From Cotesia glomerata (taxonomy: Eukaryota > Arthropoda > Insecta > Hymenoptera > Braconidae): a stretch of 64,000 nucleotides of DNA. The stretch lies in the NCBI RefSeq assembly GCF_020080835.1, contig NC_058162.1, forward strand, positions 11,113,323-11,177,322. Reading direction: 5' to 3'. The number at the start of each line of letters is the position of its first letter. Positions within the stretch are counted from its first letter, which is position 1. The position numbers and the translations under genes were made by a program. The notes under the pieces are model-generated. The model did not search any database and had not been told where the DNA came from. It worked only from the letters and a program-made list of their open reading frames with translations. Shown here in pieces: positions 23,884-34,567 of the stretch.

Positions 23884-24684
23884 AAAAAATTAAAATAATC
23901 AATGAAATATTTATAAATCTGACATTTTAATTAGTTACAAATAGAAGACATCACCATGGATCAATCACATGTTCCGTACTGTCGAAACTAGTATTAAAAG
24001 TCTTCGATAGATGGCGCATGGCCGAAGAATTGTTCTTTCCTAGATACTTGACTTCGAAGTGTTAAGTTCCGAAAAGAGTAGAATTTTTGTACTTTAATAC
24101 AGAGTGTATCTGTTTTTGAATAAAGTTGTACAGACAACTATAATGCATGTTGTATAAACTTTATTGTAATTATAAATTTATTTATCATTTTTACTTAGGC
24201 TTCAGGTTTGTCTACATATTGATATGGCCATATCAACCCTGATCAAGTCTGATATTGCCAATTTTTATATTAGGTCTGATCAGAATATTTTTTCACGGGA
24301 TATAGTTGGATATGATCAGACCTGGCCAATTTTTGGATCTGATCATATATAGACGATTATGCATGATTATATATGATTAGATAAAATCTTTTTTCATCGG
24401 GTTGACATAATTTATAATGCAAATTATTGAGAGCAAGGCTTTAACCAATATGTCTAACTAACTAAATTTTGATCAATTTAAATCGTATTCTATGATTTTA
24501 ATAATTATTGATCGACAATTATTAATATATACTTATTTTTAACTTTTATAACTATTGATGTTATTGAATTATAAGTCTATTGCAAATTGAAAATTAATTT
24601 TCTATACCAGTAAAATATAGATGGAGAGCTTATACTATTCGGTAATAAATCTAAAATACGAGAGAATTACAGAATATCATGATA

Positions 24685-24887
24685 CAAAGCAAGAAAAATT
24701 ATTTTCATTCGAGAGAAAAATTCTTAAACCAAGAAAATCATTTTGAAGAGTTTCTTTATCTTGAATCAACTAAAATTTCTCCGTTCAAGAATTTGAACTG
24801 CTACTTAAATCAAGGCGATGATGATCTTCAAAATGATTTTCTTGGTTCAAGAATCATTCTCTTGATTAAATTATTTTCTTTTCAGTG
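24685..24887. mobile_element. CTTGA-word element, third member
   Basis: The right end TTATTTTCTTTTCAGTG stops at 24887 before TA. The interior has CTTGAATCAA, CTTGGTTCAAG and CTCTTGATTAA words as in 18187-18820. The left end is degenerate (TA then CAAAGCAAGAAAAA). The 83-codon ORF across it is probably chance. Confidence 0.5.
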
Positions 24888-25360
24888 TACAAATCGACTT
24901 AAAATTTTAGCAGAAGGCGGATGGTCCTAACATAAAATTGAGATGAGAATTAAGGTATAGTATATATTGAAGCCAATTTATTCGTAATGTGATTGGTCGA
25001 ATATATCATAAGCATGAAAATATATGCAAACTCTATATTCAGGCGCGCGCAAATTAACTTCTAGTGTAATTATTAAGTTATAAACGGAGTATCAAATTTT
25101 TGGTAATATCTTCGTTTTAGTATCAAAACTCTGATGCCCAACTAAAAAAGGAGTGTGGCTTTTTTCGCCTTGAAATAAGGAATTAAAAGTGAACTTTTCT
25201 TCGTTAAGGTGTTAAAAAAATTTTTTTTTGTTCCCTTACACTAAAACTTCCTGATAATTTTAGGCAAATTTTAAAATTATTCTTAAAAATACTAGATATA
25301 ATAACATTACTAAACTCACAGCTCAAATTTTAATTTTGAGTTATTTTTTTTCTGTTTCAG

Positions 25361-25462
25361 CATAATTATCTCATGAAATTCGGATATTTACCTGAAAGTG
25401 ATTTGGAAACCGGAAATCTAAGAACAGATGATCAATTAAAAGAAGCCATTAAGGAGCTGCAG
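25361..25462 (+). CDS. Mmp: Matrix metalloproteinase exon (propeptide, part 1)
   Basis: A 102-bp exon, 34 codons in phase 0, bounded by TTTTTTTCTGTTTCAG and CAG|GTCAGT. It encodes HNYLMKFGYLPESDLETG..., then LRTDDQLKEAIKELQ. This is the start of the peptidoglycan-binding-like propeptide of secreted or membrane-tethered matrix metalloproteinases, which keeps the zinc protease latent. The next exon in the same phase (29134-29303) continues it exactly. The wording is closest to what I recall of insect Mmp2, but I did not run an alignment, so the paralogue is uncertain. The 3.7-kb intron after it is largely transposon. The signal-peptide exon was not found upstream in the window. Confidence 0.85.
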
Positions 25463-26511
25463 GTCAGTGTATAAATAAATCACGATTCAAAATTGACAGT
25501 TAATGATAATAATTAAATACGTAAATACAGAAAAAAAAAAAATTCATGGAGTCGGTGGATCACACCTAACCTAATTTTGCGTTATATAATGTATTGCGTT
25601 GTACGATATTACACGGAGAGAAATTTATAGGAATCTTTCCAAAGCATTATAGGAATGGTTGTTCCTATACAAAATGATCATTATAGGTATCAATCCTATG
25701 CTCATTATGGGAACCATACCCATAGTTTATTAGAAAAGTTCCTATACAATAATGGAATAGCTTCAATATATTATGGTTATGGTTCCTATATTGTATGTGG
25801 GTCATCACTATAATATTATGGGAATGGTTCCTATAATATTATGGGAGTGATTCCCATGATATTAAAACTTCGTAGGGTTTTAGTGGGTATATTGAACTGT
25901 AAAAGGCACACTTAACATCGGTCGTTTCCGCGATATTTTTGATTAGGCGCTTGATTTTCCAAAGAACCACGAAAAGTCCTTTTTTGGTTGCTTTTTAAAA
26001 TTCATGTTATCATTGAAAAAAAATTTTTTTTCAAAAAATCAGTAGTCATTTCTTGTATAGAATTTATTCAAGTTTTCGAAACCATCCTTGAATTTTTTGT
26101 GCAATCATTGGTTGCTGAGATATTAATAATTAAAGATAAAATGATCTTTCTCCATTCAAAAACTGATATCTCAGTAAGAAATGCTCGTATCGAGGTCTTT
26201 AAAAAAACAAATTGAAGCTAAATAAACAAGTTATCTGATCCATATAGAGGTTAAGTCAAAAAAATTTTTTCCAAGTCCGTAGATTAAAGAAAAAACCTAA
26301 AAAGTTTCAAAAATTTTTTTTTCAGTGGTTTTCTTAAGATCGAAAAAAATTAAAAAAAAAAATTTTCTCAGATCCAAAAACTAGACATTTAGAGCTATAA
26401 TTTGCTTTTTTTTTTTTTATTTGCTGTACGACCATTCTTCTACAAGTTACAGCCTGTTGAAAATCCCCCAAAAATTTGGATTTTTTTCTTACTCCCTTAA
26501 TTTTTGTGAGA

Positions 26512-27434
26512 AGTGTTCTTCAGCTGAGAAAAAAATTTTCTCACCTTGAGAAAATTTTTCTCTTGAATATTTGATACCCATTTTATATTATTTTAGCGTG
26601 CAATTATACATATTGAATGAAAAACAATGGTTCAACATTATTCGATCTTCCCATTTGACATGTTAATCAATAATAATATTAATGAAAATTTACTTCTATC
26701 GAGATATTTAATTTTTTGGAGCAAGAGAGAAATTTTCTCAAGACAAGAAAATTTACTTCTATCAAGAACACAATTCTTTAGAGCAAGAGGCTGAATTTTC
26801 TCAAAACAAGAAGATTTTCTTGTCTTAAATAAATTTTTTTGGATCAAGATATGTATTTCGTAAGGTAGTTGGGTCCTGCGATTAAAATTTCAAGAAACCT
26901 TTCAAATTTATAATATAAGTAATTAAATGCATAATGCACATGCTGTTAAAATTTGGAGACGATTTACCACGTCTAACCGAAGATAATTGCAATTGAAAAT
27001 GACATTTTTACACCGGCGGTATGGGAAAAGAGAGAGAAAACCGCGAAGTTTTATTATTTTTGTATTGAAGAAATTTTAAGAATTTCACGAAAAACTAATA
27101 TTACTTAGATTAATACATGTATAATTACCCTAAAAAATTCTGGAATTCCCTACCACATAGTTTTTAAGAAATCATCGATAAACTAGTAAAGTAAACAAAG
27201 AAAGTCATGCGTGGAAGTAAGTGAGTAATAGCCCGTAAGAGAGGCGACACTTGCGAATGAAAAATACAGCAGTAGTATAAACTATAGATTGGGAAAGAAC
27301 TACCTTAAAGCAAGAGAATTAATTTTGTTGGAATAAGTGAAATTTCTTGTGTCAAAAAAAAATTTTTTTTTCGCTCAAGAAAATAATGAGGAAGAAAAAT
27401 ATTTTCTTGGCTCAAGTGAACCTTTTTTTCTGTG
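26512..27434. mobile_element. CTTGA-word element, second copy, interrupted
   Basis: From CTTCAGCTGAGAAAAAAATT (26518) onward it matches 18415-18820 closely, up to TTTTTTTCTGTG at 27434, followed by TA. The left third of the family is missing. It is split by the 26863-27305 insertion: the uninterrupted copy reads GTATTTCTTGAAGCAAGAG where this one has the insert. Confidence 0.8.
26863..27305. mobile_element. 443-bp insertion with AGGTAGTT ends and TA flanks
   Basis: Ends AGGTAGTT (26863) and AACTACCT (to 27305) are inverted and flanked by TA on both sides (26861-26862, 27306-27307). The sequence interrupts a CTTGA-word element whose intact copy (18695-18710) lacks it. TA flanks fit a Tc1/mariner-type MITE. 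No coding sequence. Confidence 0.7.
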
Positions 27435-28001
27435 TAAAATTATCGAAATTACAAATAATTTCAAATGCTTCAAACTGGTCAAAATTAGTCGAATGATCAA
27501 TAAAATATTTTATTACAAGTGTAATAACATTAAATTTTCAACGTCACAGAAACTTTATCGTTTTTCTATAGATTAGAAAAGTGATTCTTGTACTGTTGTG
27601 TGAAAAAATATTACTTTAATATCATAGGCATCATCACTATAATATTATGGGAATGGTTCCCATGATATTATGGGAATGGTTCCTATAATATCTAGCGTTT
27701 ATTCCTATAATTATAGATACCATTCCTATAATATTATAGAAACTATCCCTATATATTATGGGAACCATTCCTATATATTATGGGAATTATGCCGATAATA
27801 TGACAGCTATAAGTATAGGTATCGTTCCTATAATTATAGGAACCATTCCCATAATTATAGAAACCATTCTCATAATTATAGAAACATTTCCCAAAAATTA
27901 TGGGTAAGATTCCCATAATCTAAGTAATCGCTCCTAAAATGGTATAGGAAAACATTTCATTAAAATTATAGGAACGATTTTCATATTTTTCTTTCCGTGT
28001 A

Positions 28002-29133
28002 TGAGTATAAATATGAGTATTAAAAGAGCTTACAATCTTGAAACAAAAATTAAAAAATAACATAAAATTGTATCTGGTATTAAATTGGATAATAGTTAAT
28101 ATGATAGGTCGAGTGATTGATGCTACTTGATGAGCCAGGCGAATGAGTGTTCTATTGGAAACCGATCTCACGCGCAAGAGACTTTTCAGATGACGGGATT
28201 TGCATGAAAATCAACCTCGTCAACGACGTAATATTTGCGCCCGAGAATGATAAAGATCTAGGGTAGGTTGAGTGAATGCAATGAAAAGAATGGATTAGAG
28301 AGAGAAAGAGAGAATGGGATCGACTGATAAACAGCGAGGGAAGAGAAGAAGCACATAACAAAAAAGATAGATAGATATTTAGGGATAAGAAAAACAAAAA
28401 AGATTCCGAAAAAAAAAAAAAAAAAAAAAAACAGAGCCTCTCTAGTAATGTTCACGAAATGTTAATTTACTATGTATTACAATTTTCGAATCTCGAAGAT
28501 TGTATGATTTTAAGTTGATGATAATCTTTGATTCTTATGAAATCAACTTAACAAATGCTTAAAAAAAAATGTTAAAAAACAACTGAATGTATTTGAATAG
28601 TTTTTAGTTAGAAAATATTATCTACAAGCAAAGAGCAGAAAAATTATTTTTAGAAAAATTCATCGGTTACACTTAGCGATCAAAATAGATTTTATTTACT
28701 TACCAGTAATAATACTTTTGGCCTCATTTTGACCTTATCAACCTCATTTGTAGCTTGAGCTCAGTTAAACTTCAAATATATCGTAATCTAATAAATGAAC
28801 GTTACTTTTAATTTATTAGAATTTCGAGATTTAGTTCGGGTAAAATATCTTTTATTATTAAATACAATATATATCGGTTATAACGACCACAATCCAATGT
28901 TCCTTTCGAAGCAGTTGTAAACGATTTTGACTGTGATTCTAATAGCCAGCTGTAGTAGCTTCAATTATTGCATAATTGGGATCAATTGTCGATAAATCTC
29001 AATTTAAAAATAAACAACAACTGATAAATAAAACATTCAATGACTTTCTATAAATTAAAACTGTGATTATTACTTGATACTTTTATGACCTTTTTAAACG
29101 AGTAATGGAGATATAATTACAAAATTTTTATAG
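28002..29133. other. Intron sequence, no gene seen
   Basis: Lies between the two metalloproteinase exons. 28140-28270 is less A+T-rich, and 28408-28430 is a long A-run. The ORFs here are low-complexity shadows. Confidence 0.45.
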
Positions 29134-29303
29134 AGGTTTGGTAACGTAAAAGTGACTGGGGAGATAGATGAAGCGACACAAAAGCTGATGAAGGCCCGGC
29201 GTTGCGGTCTAGCAGACAAACCCGACTTACGCTTTGAGAGATCAAGACATAAAAGGTTCACGATACACGGTCAACATTGGCCGTACAAGAATCTCACCTG
29301 GAG
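29134..29303 (+). CDS. Mmp: Matrix metalloproteinase exon (propeptide, cysteine switch)
   Basis: A 170-bp exon, bounded by an acceptor TTTTTATAG and a strong donor G|GTAAGT. It continues the 25361-25462 exon in phase: RFGNVKVTGEIDEATQKLM, then ARRCGLADKPD, then a basic stretch and HGQHWPYKNLTWR. The RRCGLADKPD segment sits where the cysteine switch (usually PRCGxPD) binds the catalytic zinc to keep the enzyme inactive; the Cys is kept, the Pro is replaced by Arg, and extra residues stand before Pro-Asp. SRHKRF is a plausible basic cleavage region for propeptide removal. The exon ends after two bases of an Arg or Ser codon, so another coding exon must follow. I could not find a zinc-binding HExxHxxGxxH exon downstream. 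Confidence 0.87.
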
Positions 29304-29921
29304 GTAAGTACCTACACAACTTTTTTTATTTCGATTAAACTTGAACTTTAAGCGACAAGTATTCTACTTTCTAAAAAATTAGTTTTTTAATAAATAACAG
29401 AAGCTTCTGTTGTAAATGCCATTGACATTGTTGGTAGCTTGCCAGGGATAGTTGCCAACAGAAGTCTGCAAAACACGCGACTCTTCCTGTAATTACTCAT
29501 TTGTACACTCAATAAATTTAAATAATGTACGACAATAAGTATATTGAGTCTGACTAAATTTTTTATTGTCTTTCTTGACGTAGTAATTCTATAAGAAGTA
29601 TTGGGATTTGTATGCAATCCTCGTAGGTAAATATGCATAAGAGTCAATAAAATTGAGGGCGACGTACGAAGAGGGACCATTTTAAGGAGCCGTCAACGGA
29701 TGTCGCACCCTGGTTATTGTCTTTTATTTTCTTTTTTTTCATGGCTTCTACTGGCTGTCGGGATCTTTTTACTAACTACCATGACCCATGACGAAGCCTT
29801 AATTTATTCTCAGAGTCACAATGCCAATCTAAAACTTTTTTATATTTGTATTTATAAGAAGATATTTAAACTGCATACATAATACACAAGAAAAGACATC
29901 TTCGTAGGAATAGTCAGAGTA
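29304..29921. other. Probable intron, no gene seen
   Basis: Starts with the donor of the metalloproteinase exon. No repeat structure or exon recognised before the next element. Confidence 0.45.
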
Positions 29922-30476
29922 CACGGAGAAAATTTTATGTTAACGGTAACCATCCCTATTTTGTAGCTTCTACTATCCAGGATGGTTATTAACTTTTGCA
30001 AAGTTAAGATGATAAATGCAACTATCCGGCGATTGTAATTAGTACAATCAGTATATATTAATTCCCACAATTATGATGATACGGTTTATTATCTAGATGG
30101 TAACTTTTATCATCGGAGATAGTTAAAATCATCATGATTGCAATCATAAAAAAAATAAACAGGAAGTATAAAAAACCAAACTTTTTCGATTTTAGAGAAT
30201 ATAATAACATTCTAATGTTTGACATAAGAGCGAGTATTGAAAAAAGTATAAATATATATTATTAAGAGAATAACAAAAATTTTGTCTCCAGGACAGTCAT
30301 ATGATAAAATCGATTTTTTTTTTTAGTGAAATTTAGTGTCTTTGCAAAGATCTTGGCTTGAATTTCCGCCTTTTCAAGGTTTCATATCATTCTCATCGAT
30401 AGTCAATTTATCATGATAAGTTTTTAGGCTGCATTCGAAAATGCTCCACTTTTAGACACATCATTAAGAAATGACC

Positions 30477-30700
30477 TTTTATCTTGTTAACTATTGACAT
30501 TTTTAAAGATATAAGCTCATCCTGACATTACACTCATCGAGACCTTTCATTTGAGTACCCACATCAATTTTTCATATATTTCATATATATATATATGAAA
30601 AATATATCAAAAATGCATGTGGGTACTCAAATGAAAGCTCTTGGTGAGTGTGACATCAGGATGAGCTTATATATTAAAAAATGTCAATAATTAAGAACTG
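30477..30700. repeat. Palindromic segment (GAGCTCATCCTGACATTACACTC), copy 1 of 2
   Basis: The left half TTGACATTTTTAAAGATATAAGCTCATCC...GAGTACCCACAT pairs with its inverse up to GGATGAGCTTATATATTAAAAAATGTCAA (about 30690), around a TATATATA centre. A second copy begins near 30722 and is interrupted at 30771 by an inserted element; it resumes at 31131. Confidence 0.8.
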
Positions 30701-30770
30701 ACATTGCTATCTAGTCAACTATTGACATTTTTAAAGATATAAGCTCATCCTGACATTACACTCATCGAGA

Positions 30771-31130
30771 CACGGAAAAAAAAATATTGTTAAAATGACT
30801 ATCCAACGTATCCTCAAATGACGTTTCCTTAAAATAACAATCCGGATTTCTGATTTAAGGATTCATTTGTTTTACTTAAAAGCATACAGAGAATAGCTCT
30901 TGTAAATATATGTAATTTCGTCAAAACAGGCAACTGTTTCGTTAACGTAAGGATCTGTATAGTTGAATTAACTAAATGTAACGCTAAAATAATGATATGG
31001 ATCGTCATTTTGATGATCCTTTGCATAGCTGAATTGGCTATACAGCGTATATCTCTAAAAAAATGACAATACGGCGTATAGTCAGAATAACGATACGTAT
31101 CCTTATTCTAACGATATTTTTTTCTCCGTG
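30771..31130. mobile_element. 360-bp element with proven GA target duplication
   Basis: Inverted ends CACGGAAAAAAAAATATTG (30771) and CGATATTTTTTTCTCCGTG (to 31130) are flanked by GA on both sides (30769-30770, 31131-31132). The uninterrupted neighbouring copy reads CATCGAGACCTTTCATTTG at 30536-30554 with one GA (30541-30542), so the empty site is visible. Internal words are like CGTATCC and AACGATACG. Confidence 0.9.
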
Positions 31131-32073
31131 GACCTTTCATTTGAGTACCCACATCAATTATTTCATATATTTTATATATTTATGTATATTATATACAAAT
31201 ATATAAAATATATGCTTATATCTTTAAAAACGTATATGTTTATATTTTCAAAAACGTCAATATTTAAGAAGGTACAGTGCAATTTAACAAAAGTAATTAT
31301 TTAATAAAGCGAAATTTTTGTTTATTTATAATCCACAAGTCACGGTAGTAACATAGTGACTAATCATATTACTAGCTGCGATGGTAATAATTACCATCAT
31401 GATTGTAGAATTTACAATCAACATGATTTTAGCGGTTAACATATATTATGATTAAGTTGACCATCTTTAAGTTACCAGCCAGATGGTAATAATTATTATC
31501 CAGATGGTAAACGTAACTATCTGGATGGTTCAGTTAACAATTTGGATAGTTCTTACAATCATTCATACTAAGAAGCCTGTTTTTACAATACTCGGATAGT
31601 TGTATTTACCATTAAATTCTCTCCGTGTTGCTTTCTAGATCCTCAAAACGTGGAGATCTGATGAAAACTCGATTTTTGAAAACTAGGATGAAACCATTAA
31701 CTTCCCGACTTCTTGAAAATCACCGATGCAGGAAGTTAAAAATTCATTTATGATTGCTTTAGTTTGTGATCAGAAATTAGACAAAATCTTAATTCATAGT
31801 CTAATAGATACCAACAAGTTTTAGAATTATATTTCACCGAAATATCTTTGTAATGAGATGGCTGACCTATTATATAGTTCGTGAGCTGATTCATAAAAGT
31901 TCGTAAAAAGTTTGTCCAAACGGTCAATAAAAATACGTTGTTGAAATAAAAGATACGCAGACAGAATGAGTGAAAGGGAGAGGGAATTAGTTGAGACCTT
32001 TCTGGAAACGTAGGAGTCTTTAGACTATATTGATCCAATAGTCTGTTCATGTCAGCTCATAAATAATCAACAA

Positions 32074-32182
32074 CCCTGATAAAAAAAAAGTATTGAGACA
32101 AAGAAAAAAGTATTGAAAAGTATTGGTTTTCTAATCAATCCAATACTTTTTTCTTTGTCTCAATACTTTTTTTTATTCAGGG
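32074..32182. mobile_element. 109-bp palindromic MITE, CCCTGATAAAAAAAAAGT ends
   Basis: CCCTGATAAAAAAAAAGTAT (32074) pairs with ATACTTTTTTTTATTCAGGG (to 32182), and the interior AGACAAAGAAAAAAGTATTG is also inverted around the centre. Flanked by AA on both sides (32072-32073, 32183-32184). A second copy at 40858-43723 is split by a pogo-like element. Confidence 0.85.
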
Positions 32183-32890
32183 AAGGTTCACGCACACGTG
32201 AAATCCAAGACTTTTAGTTTTGTTGAACTGCTGGGTATTTGACTATCGATCGATAAATTTTTTTGGTTTGTTGTATTTTTCATGTCATTTACACTTTTTT
32301 CTTTTACTCACAATGTCCGTAGAATGCAATTTGGATTGCTACCTCGTTATTTCGTTGATGTCAGGTAGAAAATTGACAGAGAATCGCTAACAATTGTTCA
32401 ATCAAATGTGATAATAAAACCCATTATTTTTTAATCGAAATAAAAAAAAAAAATTATCATCAATTCTAATTTCTTATTACTAATTCAGTACCTAACTTTT
32501 TAGATGAGCTGAACAATTTTAATTATTTTAAAAGGATAATAAACGATTAGTCTGCCAGTCTCATGTTGTTATCAAACGAGCTTCCAACTCATATGGTAAT
32601 TTCTTCGACCCTTTATACCCCTGATAGCCATCCAATCATAAAAGTTAACGCTAAATTGCAATCCAACTTTTATACAATCTAGGGCCGGAAATTGGCTTTA
32701 ACTTTTATCAAAATGTTGTAGGAAAAGTCTTGATGTGAACTTTTAGTGAAGTTGAACAAAGTGAGTGAAAATACTCATTGATATGGCAGATTATCAGAAT
32801 TTGTCTCTTTTTTACATCGGTAGGTAATTTATCGGTAAAAAAACGACGCACAGTAAAAATTTTTTACGTGACAAAACATCAATAATTTAT

Positions 32891-32970
32891 GGTTAGACCG
32901 GGGAGTTGAACCCGAATCGTCTGGTTACGAATCGCTTCCTCACTATCAGATGAGCTATCTGAGACACACA
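32891..32970 (-). repeat. tRNA-like sequence (SINE head), - strand
   Basis: On the - strand it has an A-box-like TAGCTCATCTGATAG and a B box GGGTTCAACTCC at tRNA spacing, between TGTCTCAGA and CCCCGGTCTAACC. The arm pairing is too weak for a working tRNA; it resembles the SINE heads at 19954 and 62133. Confidence 0.5.
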
Positions 32971-34131
32971 TCGCGGAGGTATTTTTAGTCACTTATATCT
33001 GATACAATATTTCTATAATGTATAAAATGTAAAATTGTATTTGCAATTATGAATATAAAGTGAGTGAATTGAATTAATTTAATAGTTTTTGGTTTTTGGC
33101 TATGACATTGAAGTTAGCAATCACTTGACTATTTTGTAATTTTTTTTTAACAAATAAATTTGTTCCAAAAAATTATTTATAAAAAATTGCATTTTTAATT
33201 TTTATAAATTTCTACATGTCAATTTTTTTTTCTAATTATTTTTTACCATAATTTACTTGTTAAAAAAAATTCCTAAAATTATCAAATGTCAGCTAAATTA
33301 ATTATCATTTTTAGCTTTAAAAATGTAAAAAAATGTTGTAATAATTTATTAATAAAAATAAATATCTGAAATTATGTGATGTTTAATTTTCTTGAATATA
33401 GAAATACTCTGAAACCTTTTATAAAATTATTTACAAAGCATTAAAATTTTTTTTTATCGTCCTATTATTTTTCATTAATTTTTTATAAGAACTGATTGAC
33501 AATTAACTTGCAAAAAACTTTTTTAAATCATGGTTTTCTAATCAACTTGAAGGTCCAAATAAATATAACTTAAAGTAACATTAATTTTTCTATGAATTTT
33601 AGAGTAATTTTTTATTAAAAAATCATTCCAACTTAACAATAACTTTTTTATAGATTAAAAGTTGGTTAAAACTTAGATTCAAATTGCGGCAGTAGATTAA
33701 CGTTAAGTTACTATACAACTTATGTGAACTTAACGTTAACTTTGACCAAACTTTCTTTACTACAAGTATTTTTATAGTAAGTGTGGCTATCAGAGACAGT
33801 TTATTCATTCAAGTGAATTTTCATGAAATGTGGCGCGCTCTTGTGGATTTTATAACAAGCGCGGCTAAGAGGATGATCAACTTACTCATTTTTAGAATAA
33901 TAATACTATTGATTTTATTAAAAAATTAAAAGATCGGTTGCCCCTACAGTTTTCGTACTCCTTAGCACTTTAAATTTAATAATAGTAAAAAATTCTAAAA
34001 ATAACCAGCAGGATCAGCAGTTTTTAATTTTTTTTTTATTTTACAAAAAGTTGGTCGTTTTGCCAGAATATTTTCTTAAATTTGAGAACAGATTAAAACA
34101 TTTTTTTCTTCTCGAAGAAAGAAACTGTCAC
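32971..34131. other. Intergenic or intron, no gene seen
   Basis: A+T-rich sequence without recognisable exon, repeat end or long ORF. Confidence 0.4.
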
Positions 34132-34146
34132 CCATTCGTGTATATT
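34132..34146. repeat. 15-bp target duplication of LINE (left)
   Basis: CCATTCGTGTATATT here is repeated exactly at 45709-45723. It marks the original insertion site of the LINE that hosts the whole 11.5-kb nest. Confidence 0.9.
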
Positions 34147-34559
34147 ATAATAAAAATCTTTATTGCCCGAAATACGGGGTACAATAGAACTTCCTTTCCT
34201 TGATACAAAAAAATAGTCTTACAAAAAAACTCTTATTCTAAAAAATAAAAACTTATAAAGTAATATTTACAGCCATCAAATACAATCTATGCCTTATGCT
34301 AATCAATACAATGCTTAACAACTTTAGTACATATCCATAATTTCATTTAACCACAATTTTCAGTCATTCAAATCATCCAGCGGAAAAAGAAAGCCTTAGC
34401 CAAGAAAAAACCGCTATACTCACACATTCCACATCCCTCCTCACACATCTTTTTGACGTCCGTTTCCGTGCTTTTTTTCTAATATCAAAACAGATCTTTT
34501 AAGTTCCCATAACAAAACTACTGAAAAGAAAGTTACTCTGCCTTTGCACTACCCCTTCG
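34147..34559 (-). mobile_element. 3' UTR part of the split LINE, - strand
   Basis: On the - strand this is the 3' end of the LINE whose coding part is at 44204-45708. It includes an AATAAA signal (CGGGCAATAAAGATTTTT) just before the junction with the target duplication. The P-like element starting at 34568 separates it from the coding part. Confidence 0.75.
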
Positions 34560-34567
34560 CTTTTCTA
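34560..34567. repeat. 8-bp target duplication of P-like element (left)
   Basis: CTTTTCTA, repeated exactly at 44196-44203 directly outside the other end of the element. Eight bases is the hallmark length for P elements. Confidence 0.9.

Larger units (their letters stand above)
21666..24401. mobile_element. Word-array element, word TATATGATCAGATCTGATTATA
   Basis: Inverted ends CCCGATGAAAAAAGTTTTTG (21666) and the inverse of CCCGATGAAAAAAGATTTTA (to 24401) are flanked by TT on both sides (21664-21665, 24402-24403). 21690-22160 and 24225-24390 are arrays of TATATATGATCAGATCTGATTA words, with GATC and AGATCT palindromes. A long palindromic element (22165-23883) sits between the arrays. Confidence 0.8.
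25612..27999. mobile_element. Word-array element, word GGAATGGTTCCTATAATATTATGGGAA
   Basis: Inverted ends CACGGAGAGAAATTTATAGG (25612) and the run ATTTTTCTTTCCGTG (to 27999) are flanked by TA on both sides (25610-25611, 28000-28001). Both subterminal zones (25640-25860, 27630-27980) are dense in TATAGGAATGGTTCC and ATTATGGGAA words. It lies in the intron between the two metalloproteinase exons, and a CTTGA-word element is nested in its middle. Confidence 0.8.
29922..31627. mobile_element. Word-array element, word ACCATCCAGATGGTAA
   Basis: Inverted ends CACGGAGAAAATTTTATG (29922) and the run AATTCTCTCCGTG (to 31627). Subterminal zones (29945-30140, 31360-31620) carry ACCATCC/GGATGGT, AACTATC and ATCATGATT words. 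Flanks are TA and TT, so the 2-bp duplication has a mismatch. The middle holds a tandem pair of palindromic segments and a nested 360-bp element. Confidence 0.75.

Noticed and set aside
28258..28455. Phe-rich hydrophobic ORFs on the - strand
   Set aside because: Driven by an A-run and purine-rich tract; not membrane proteins.
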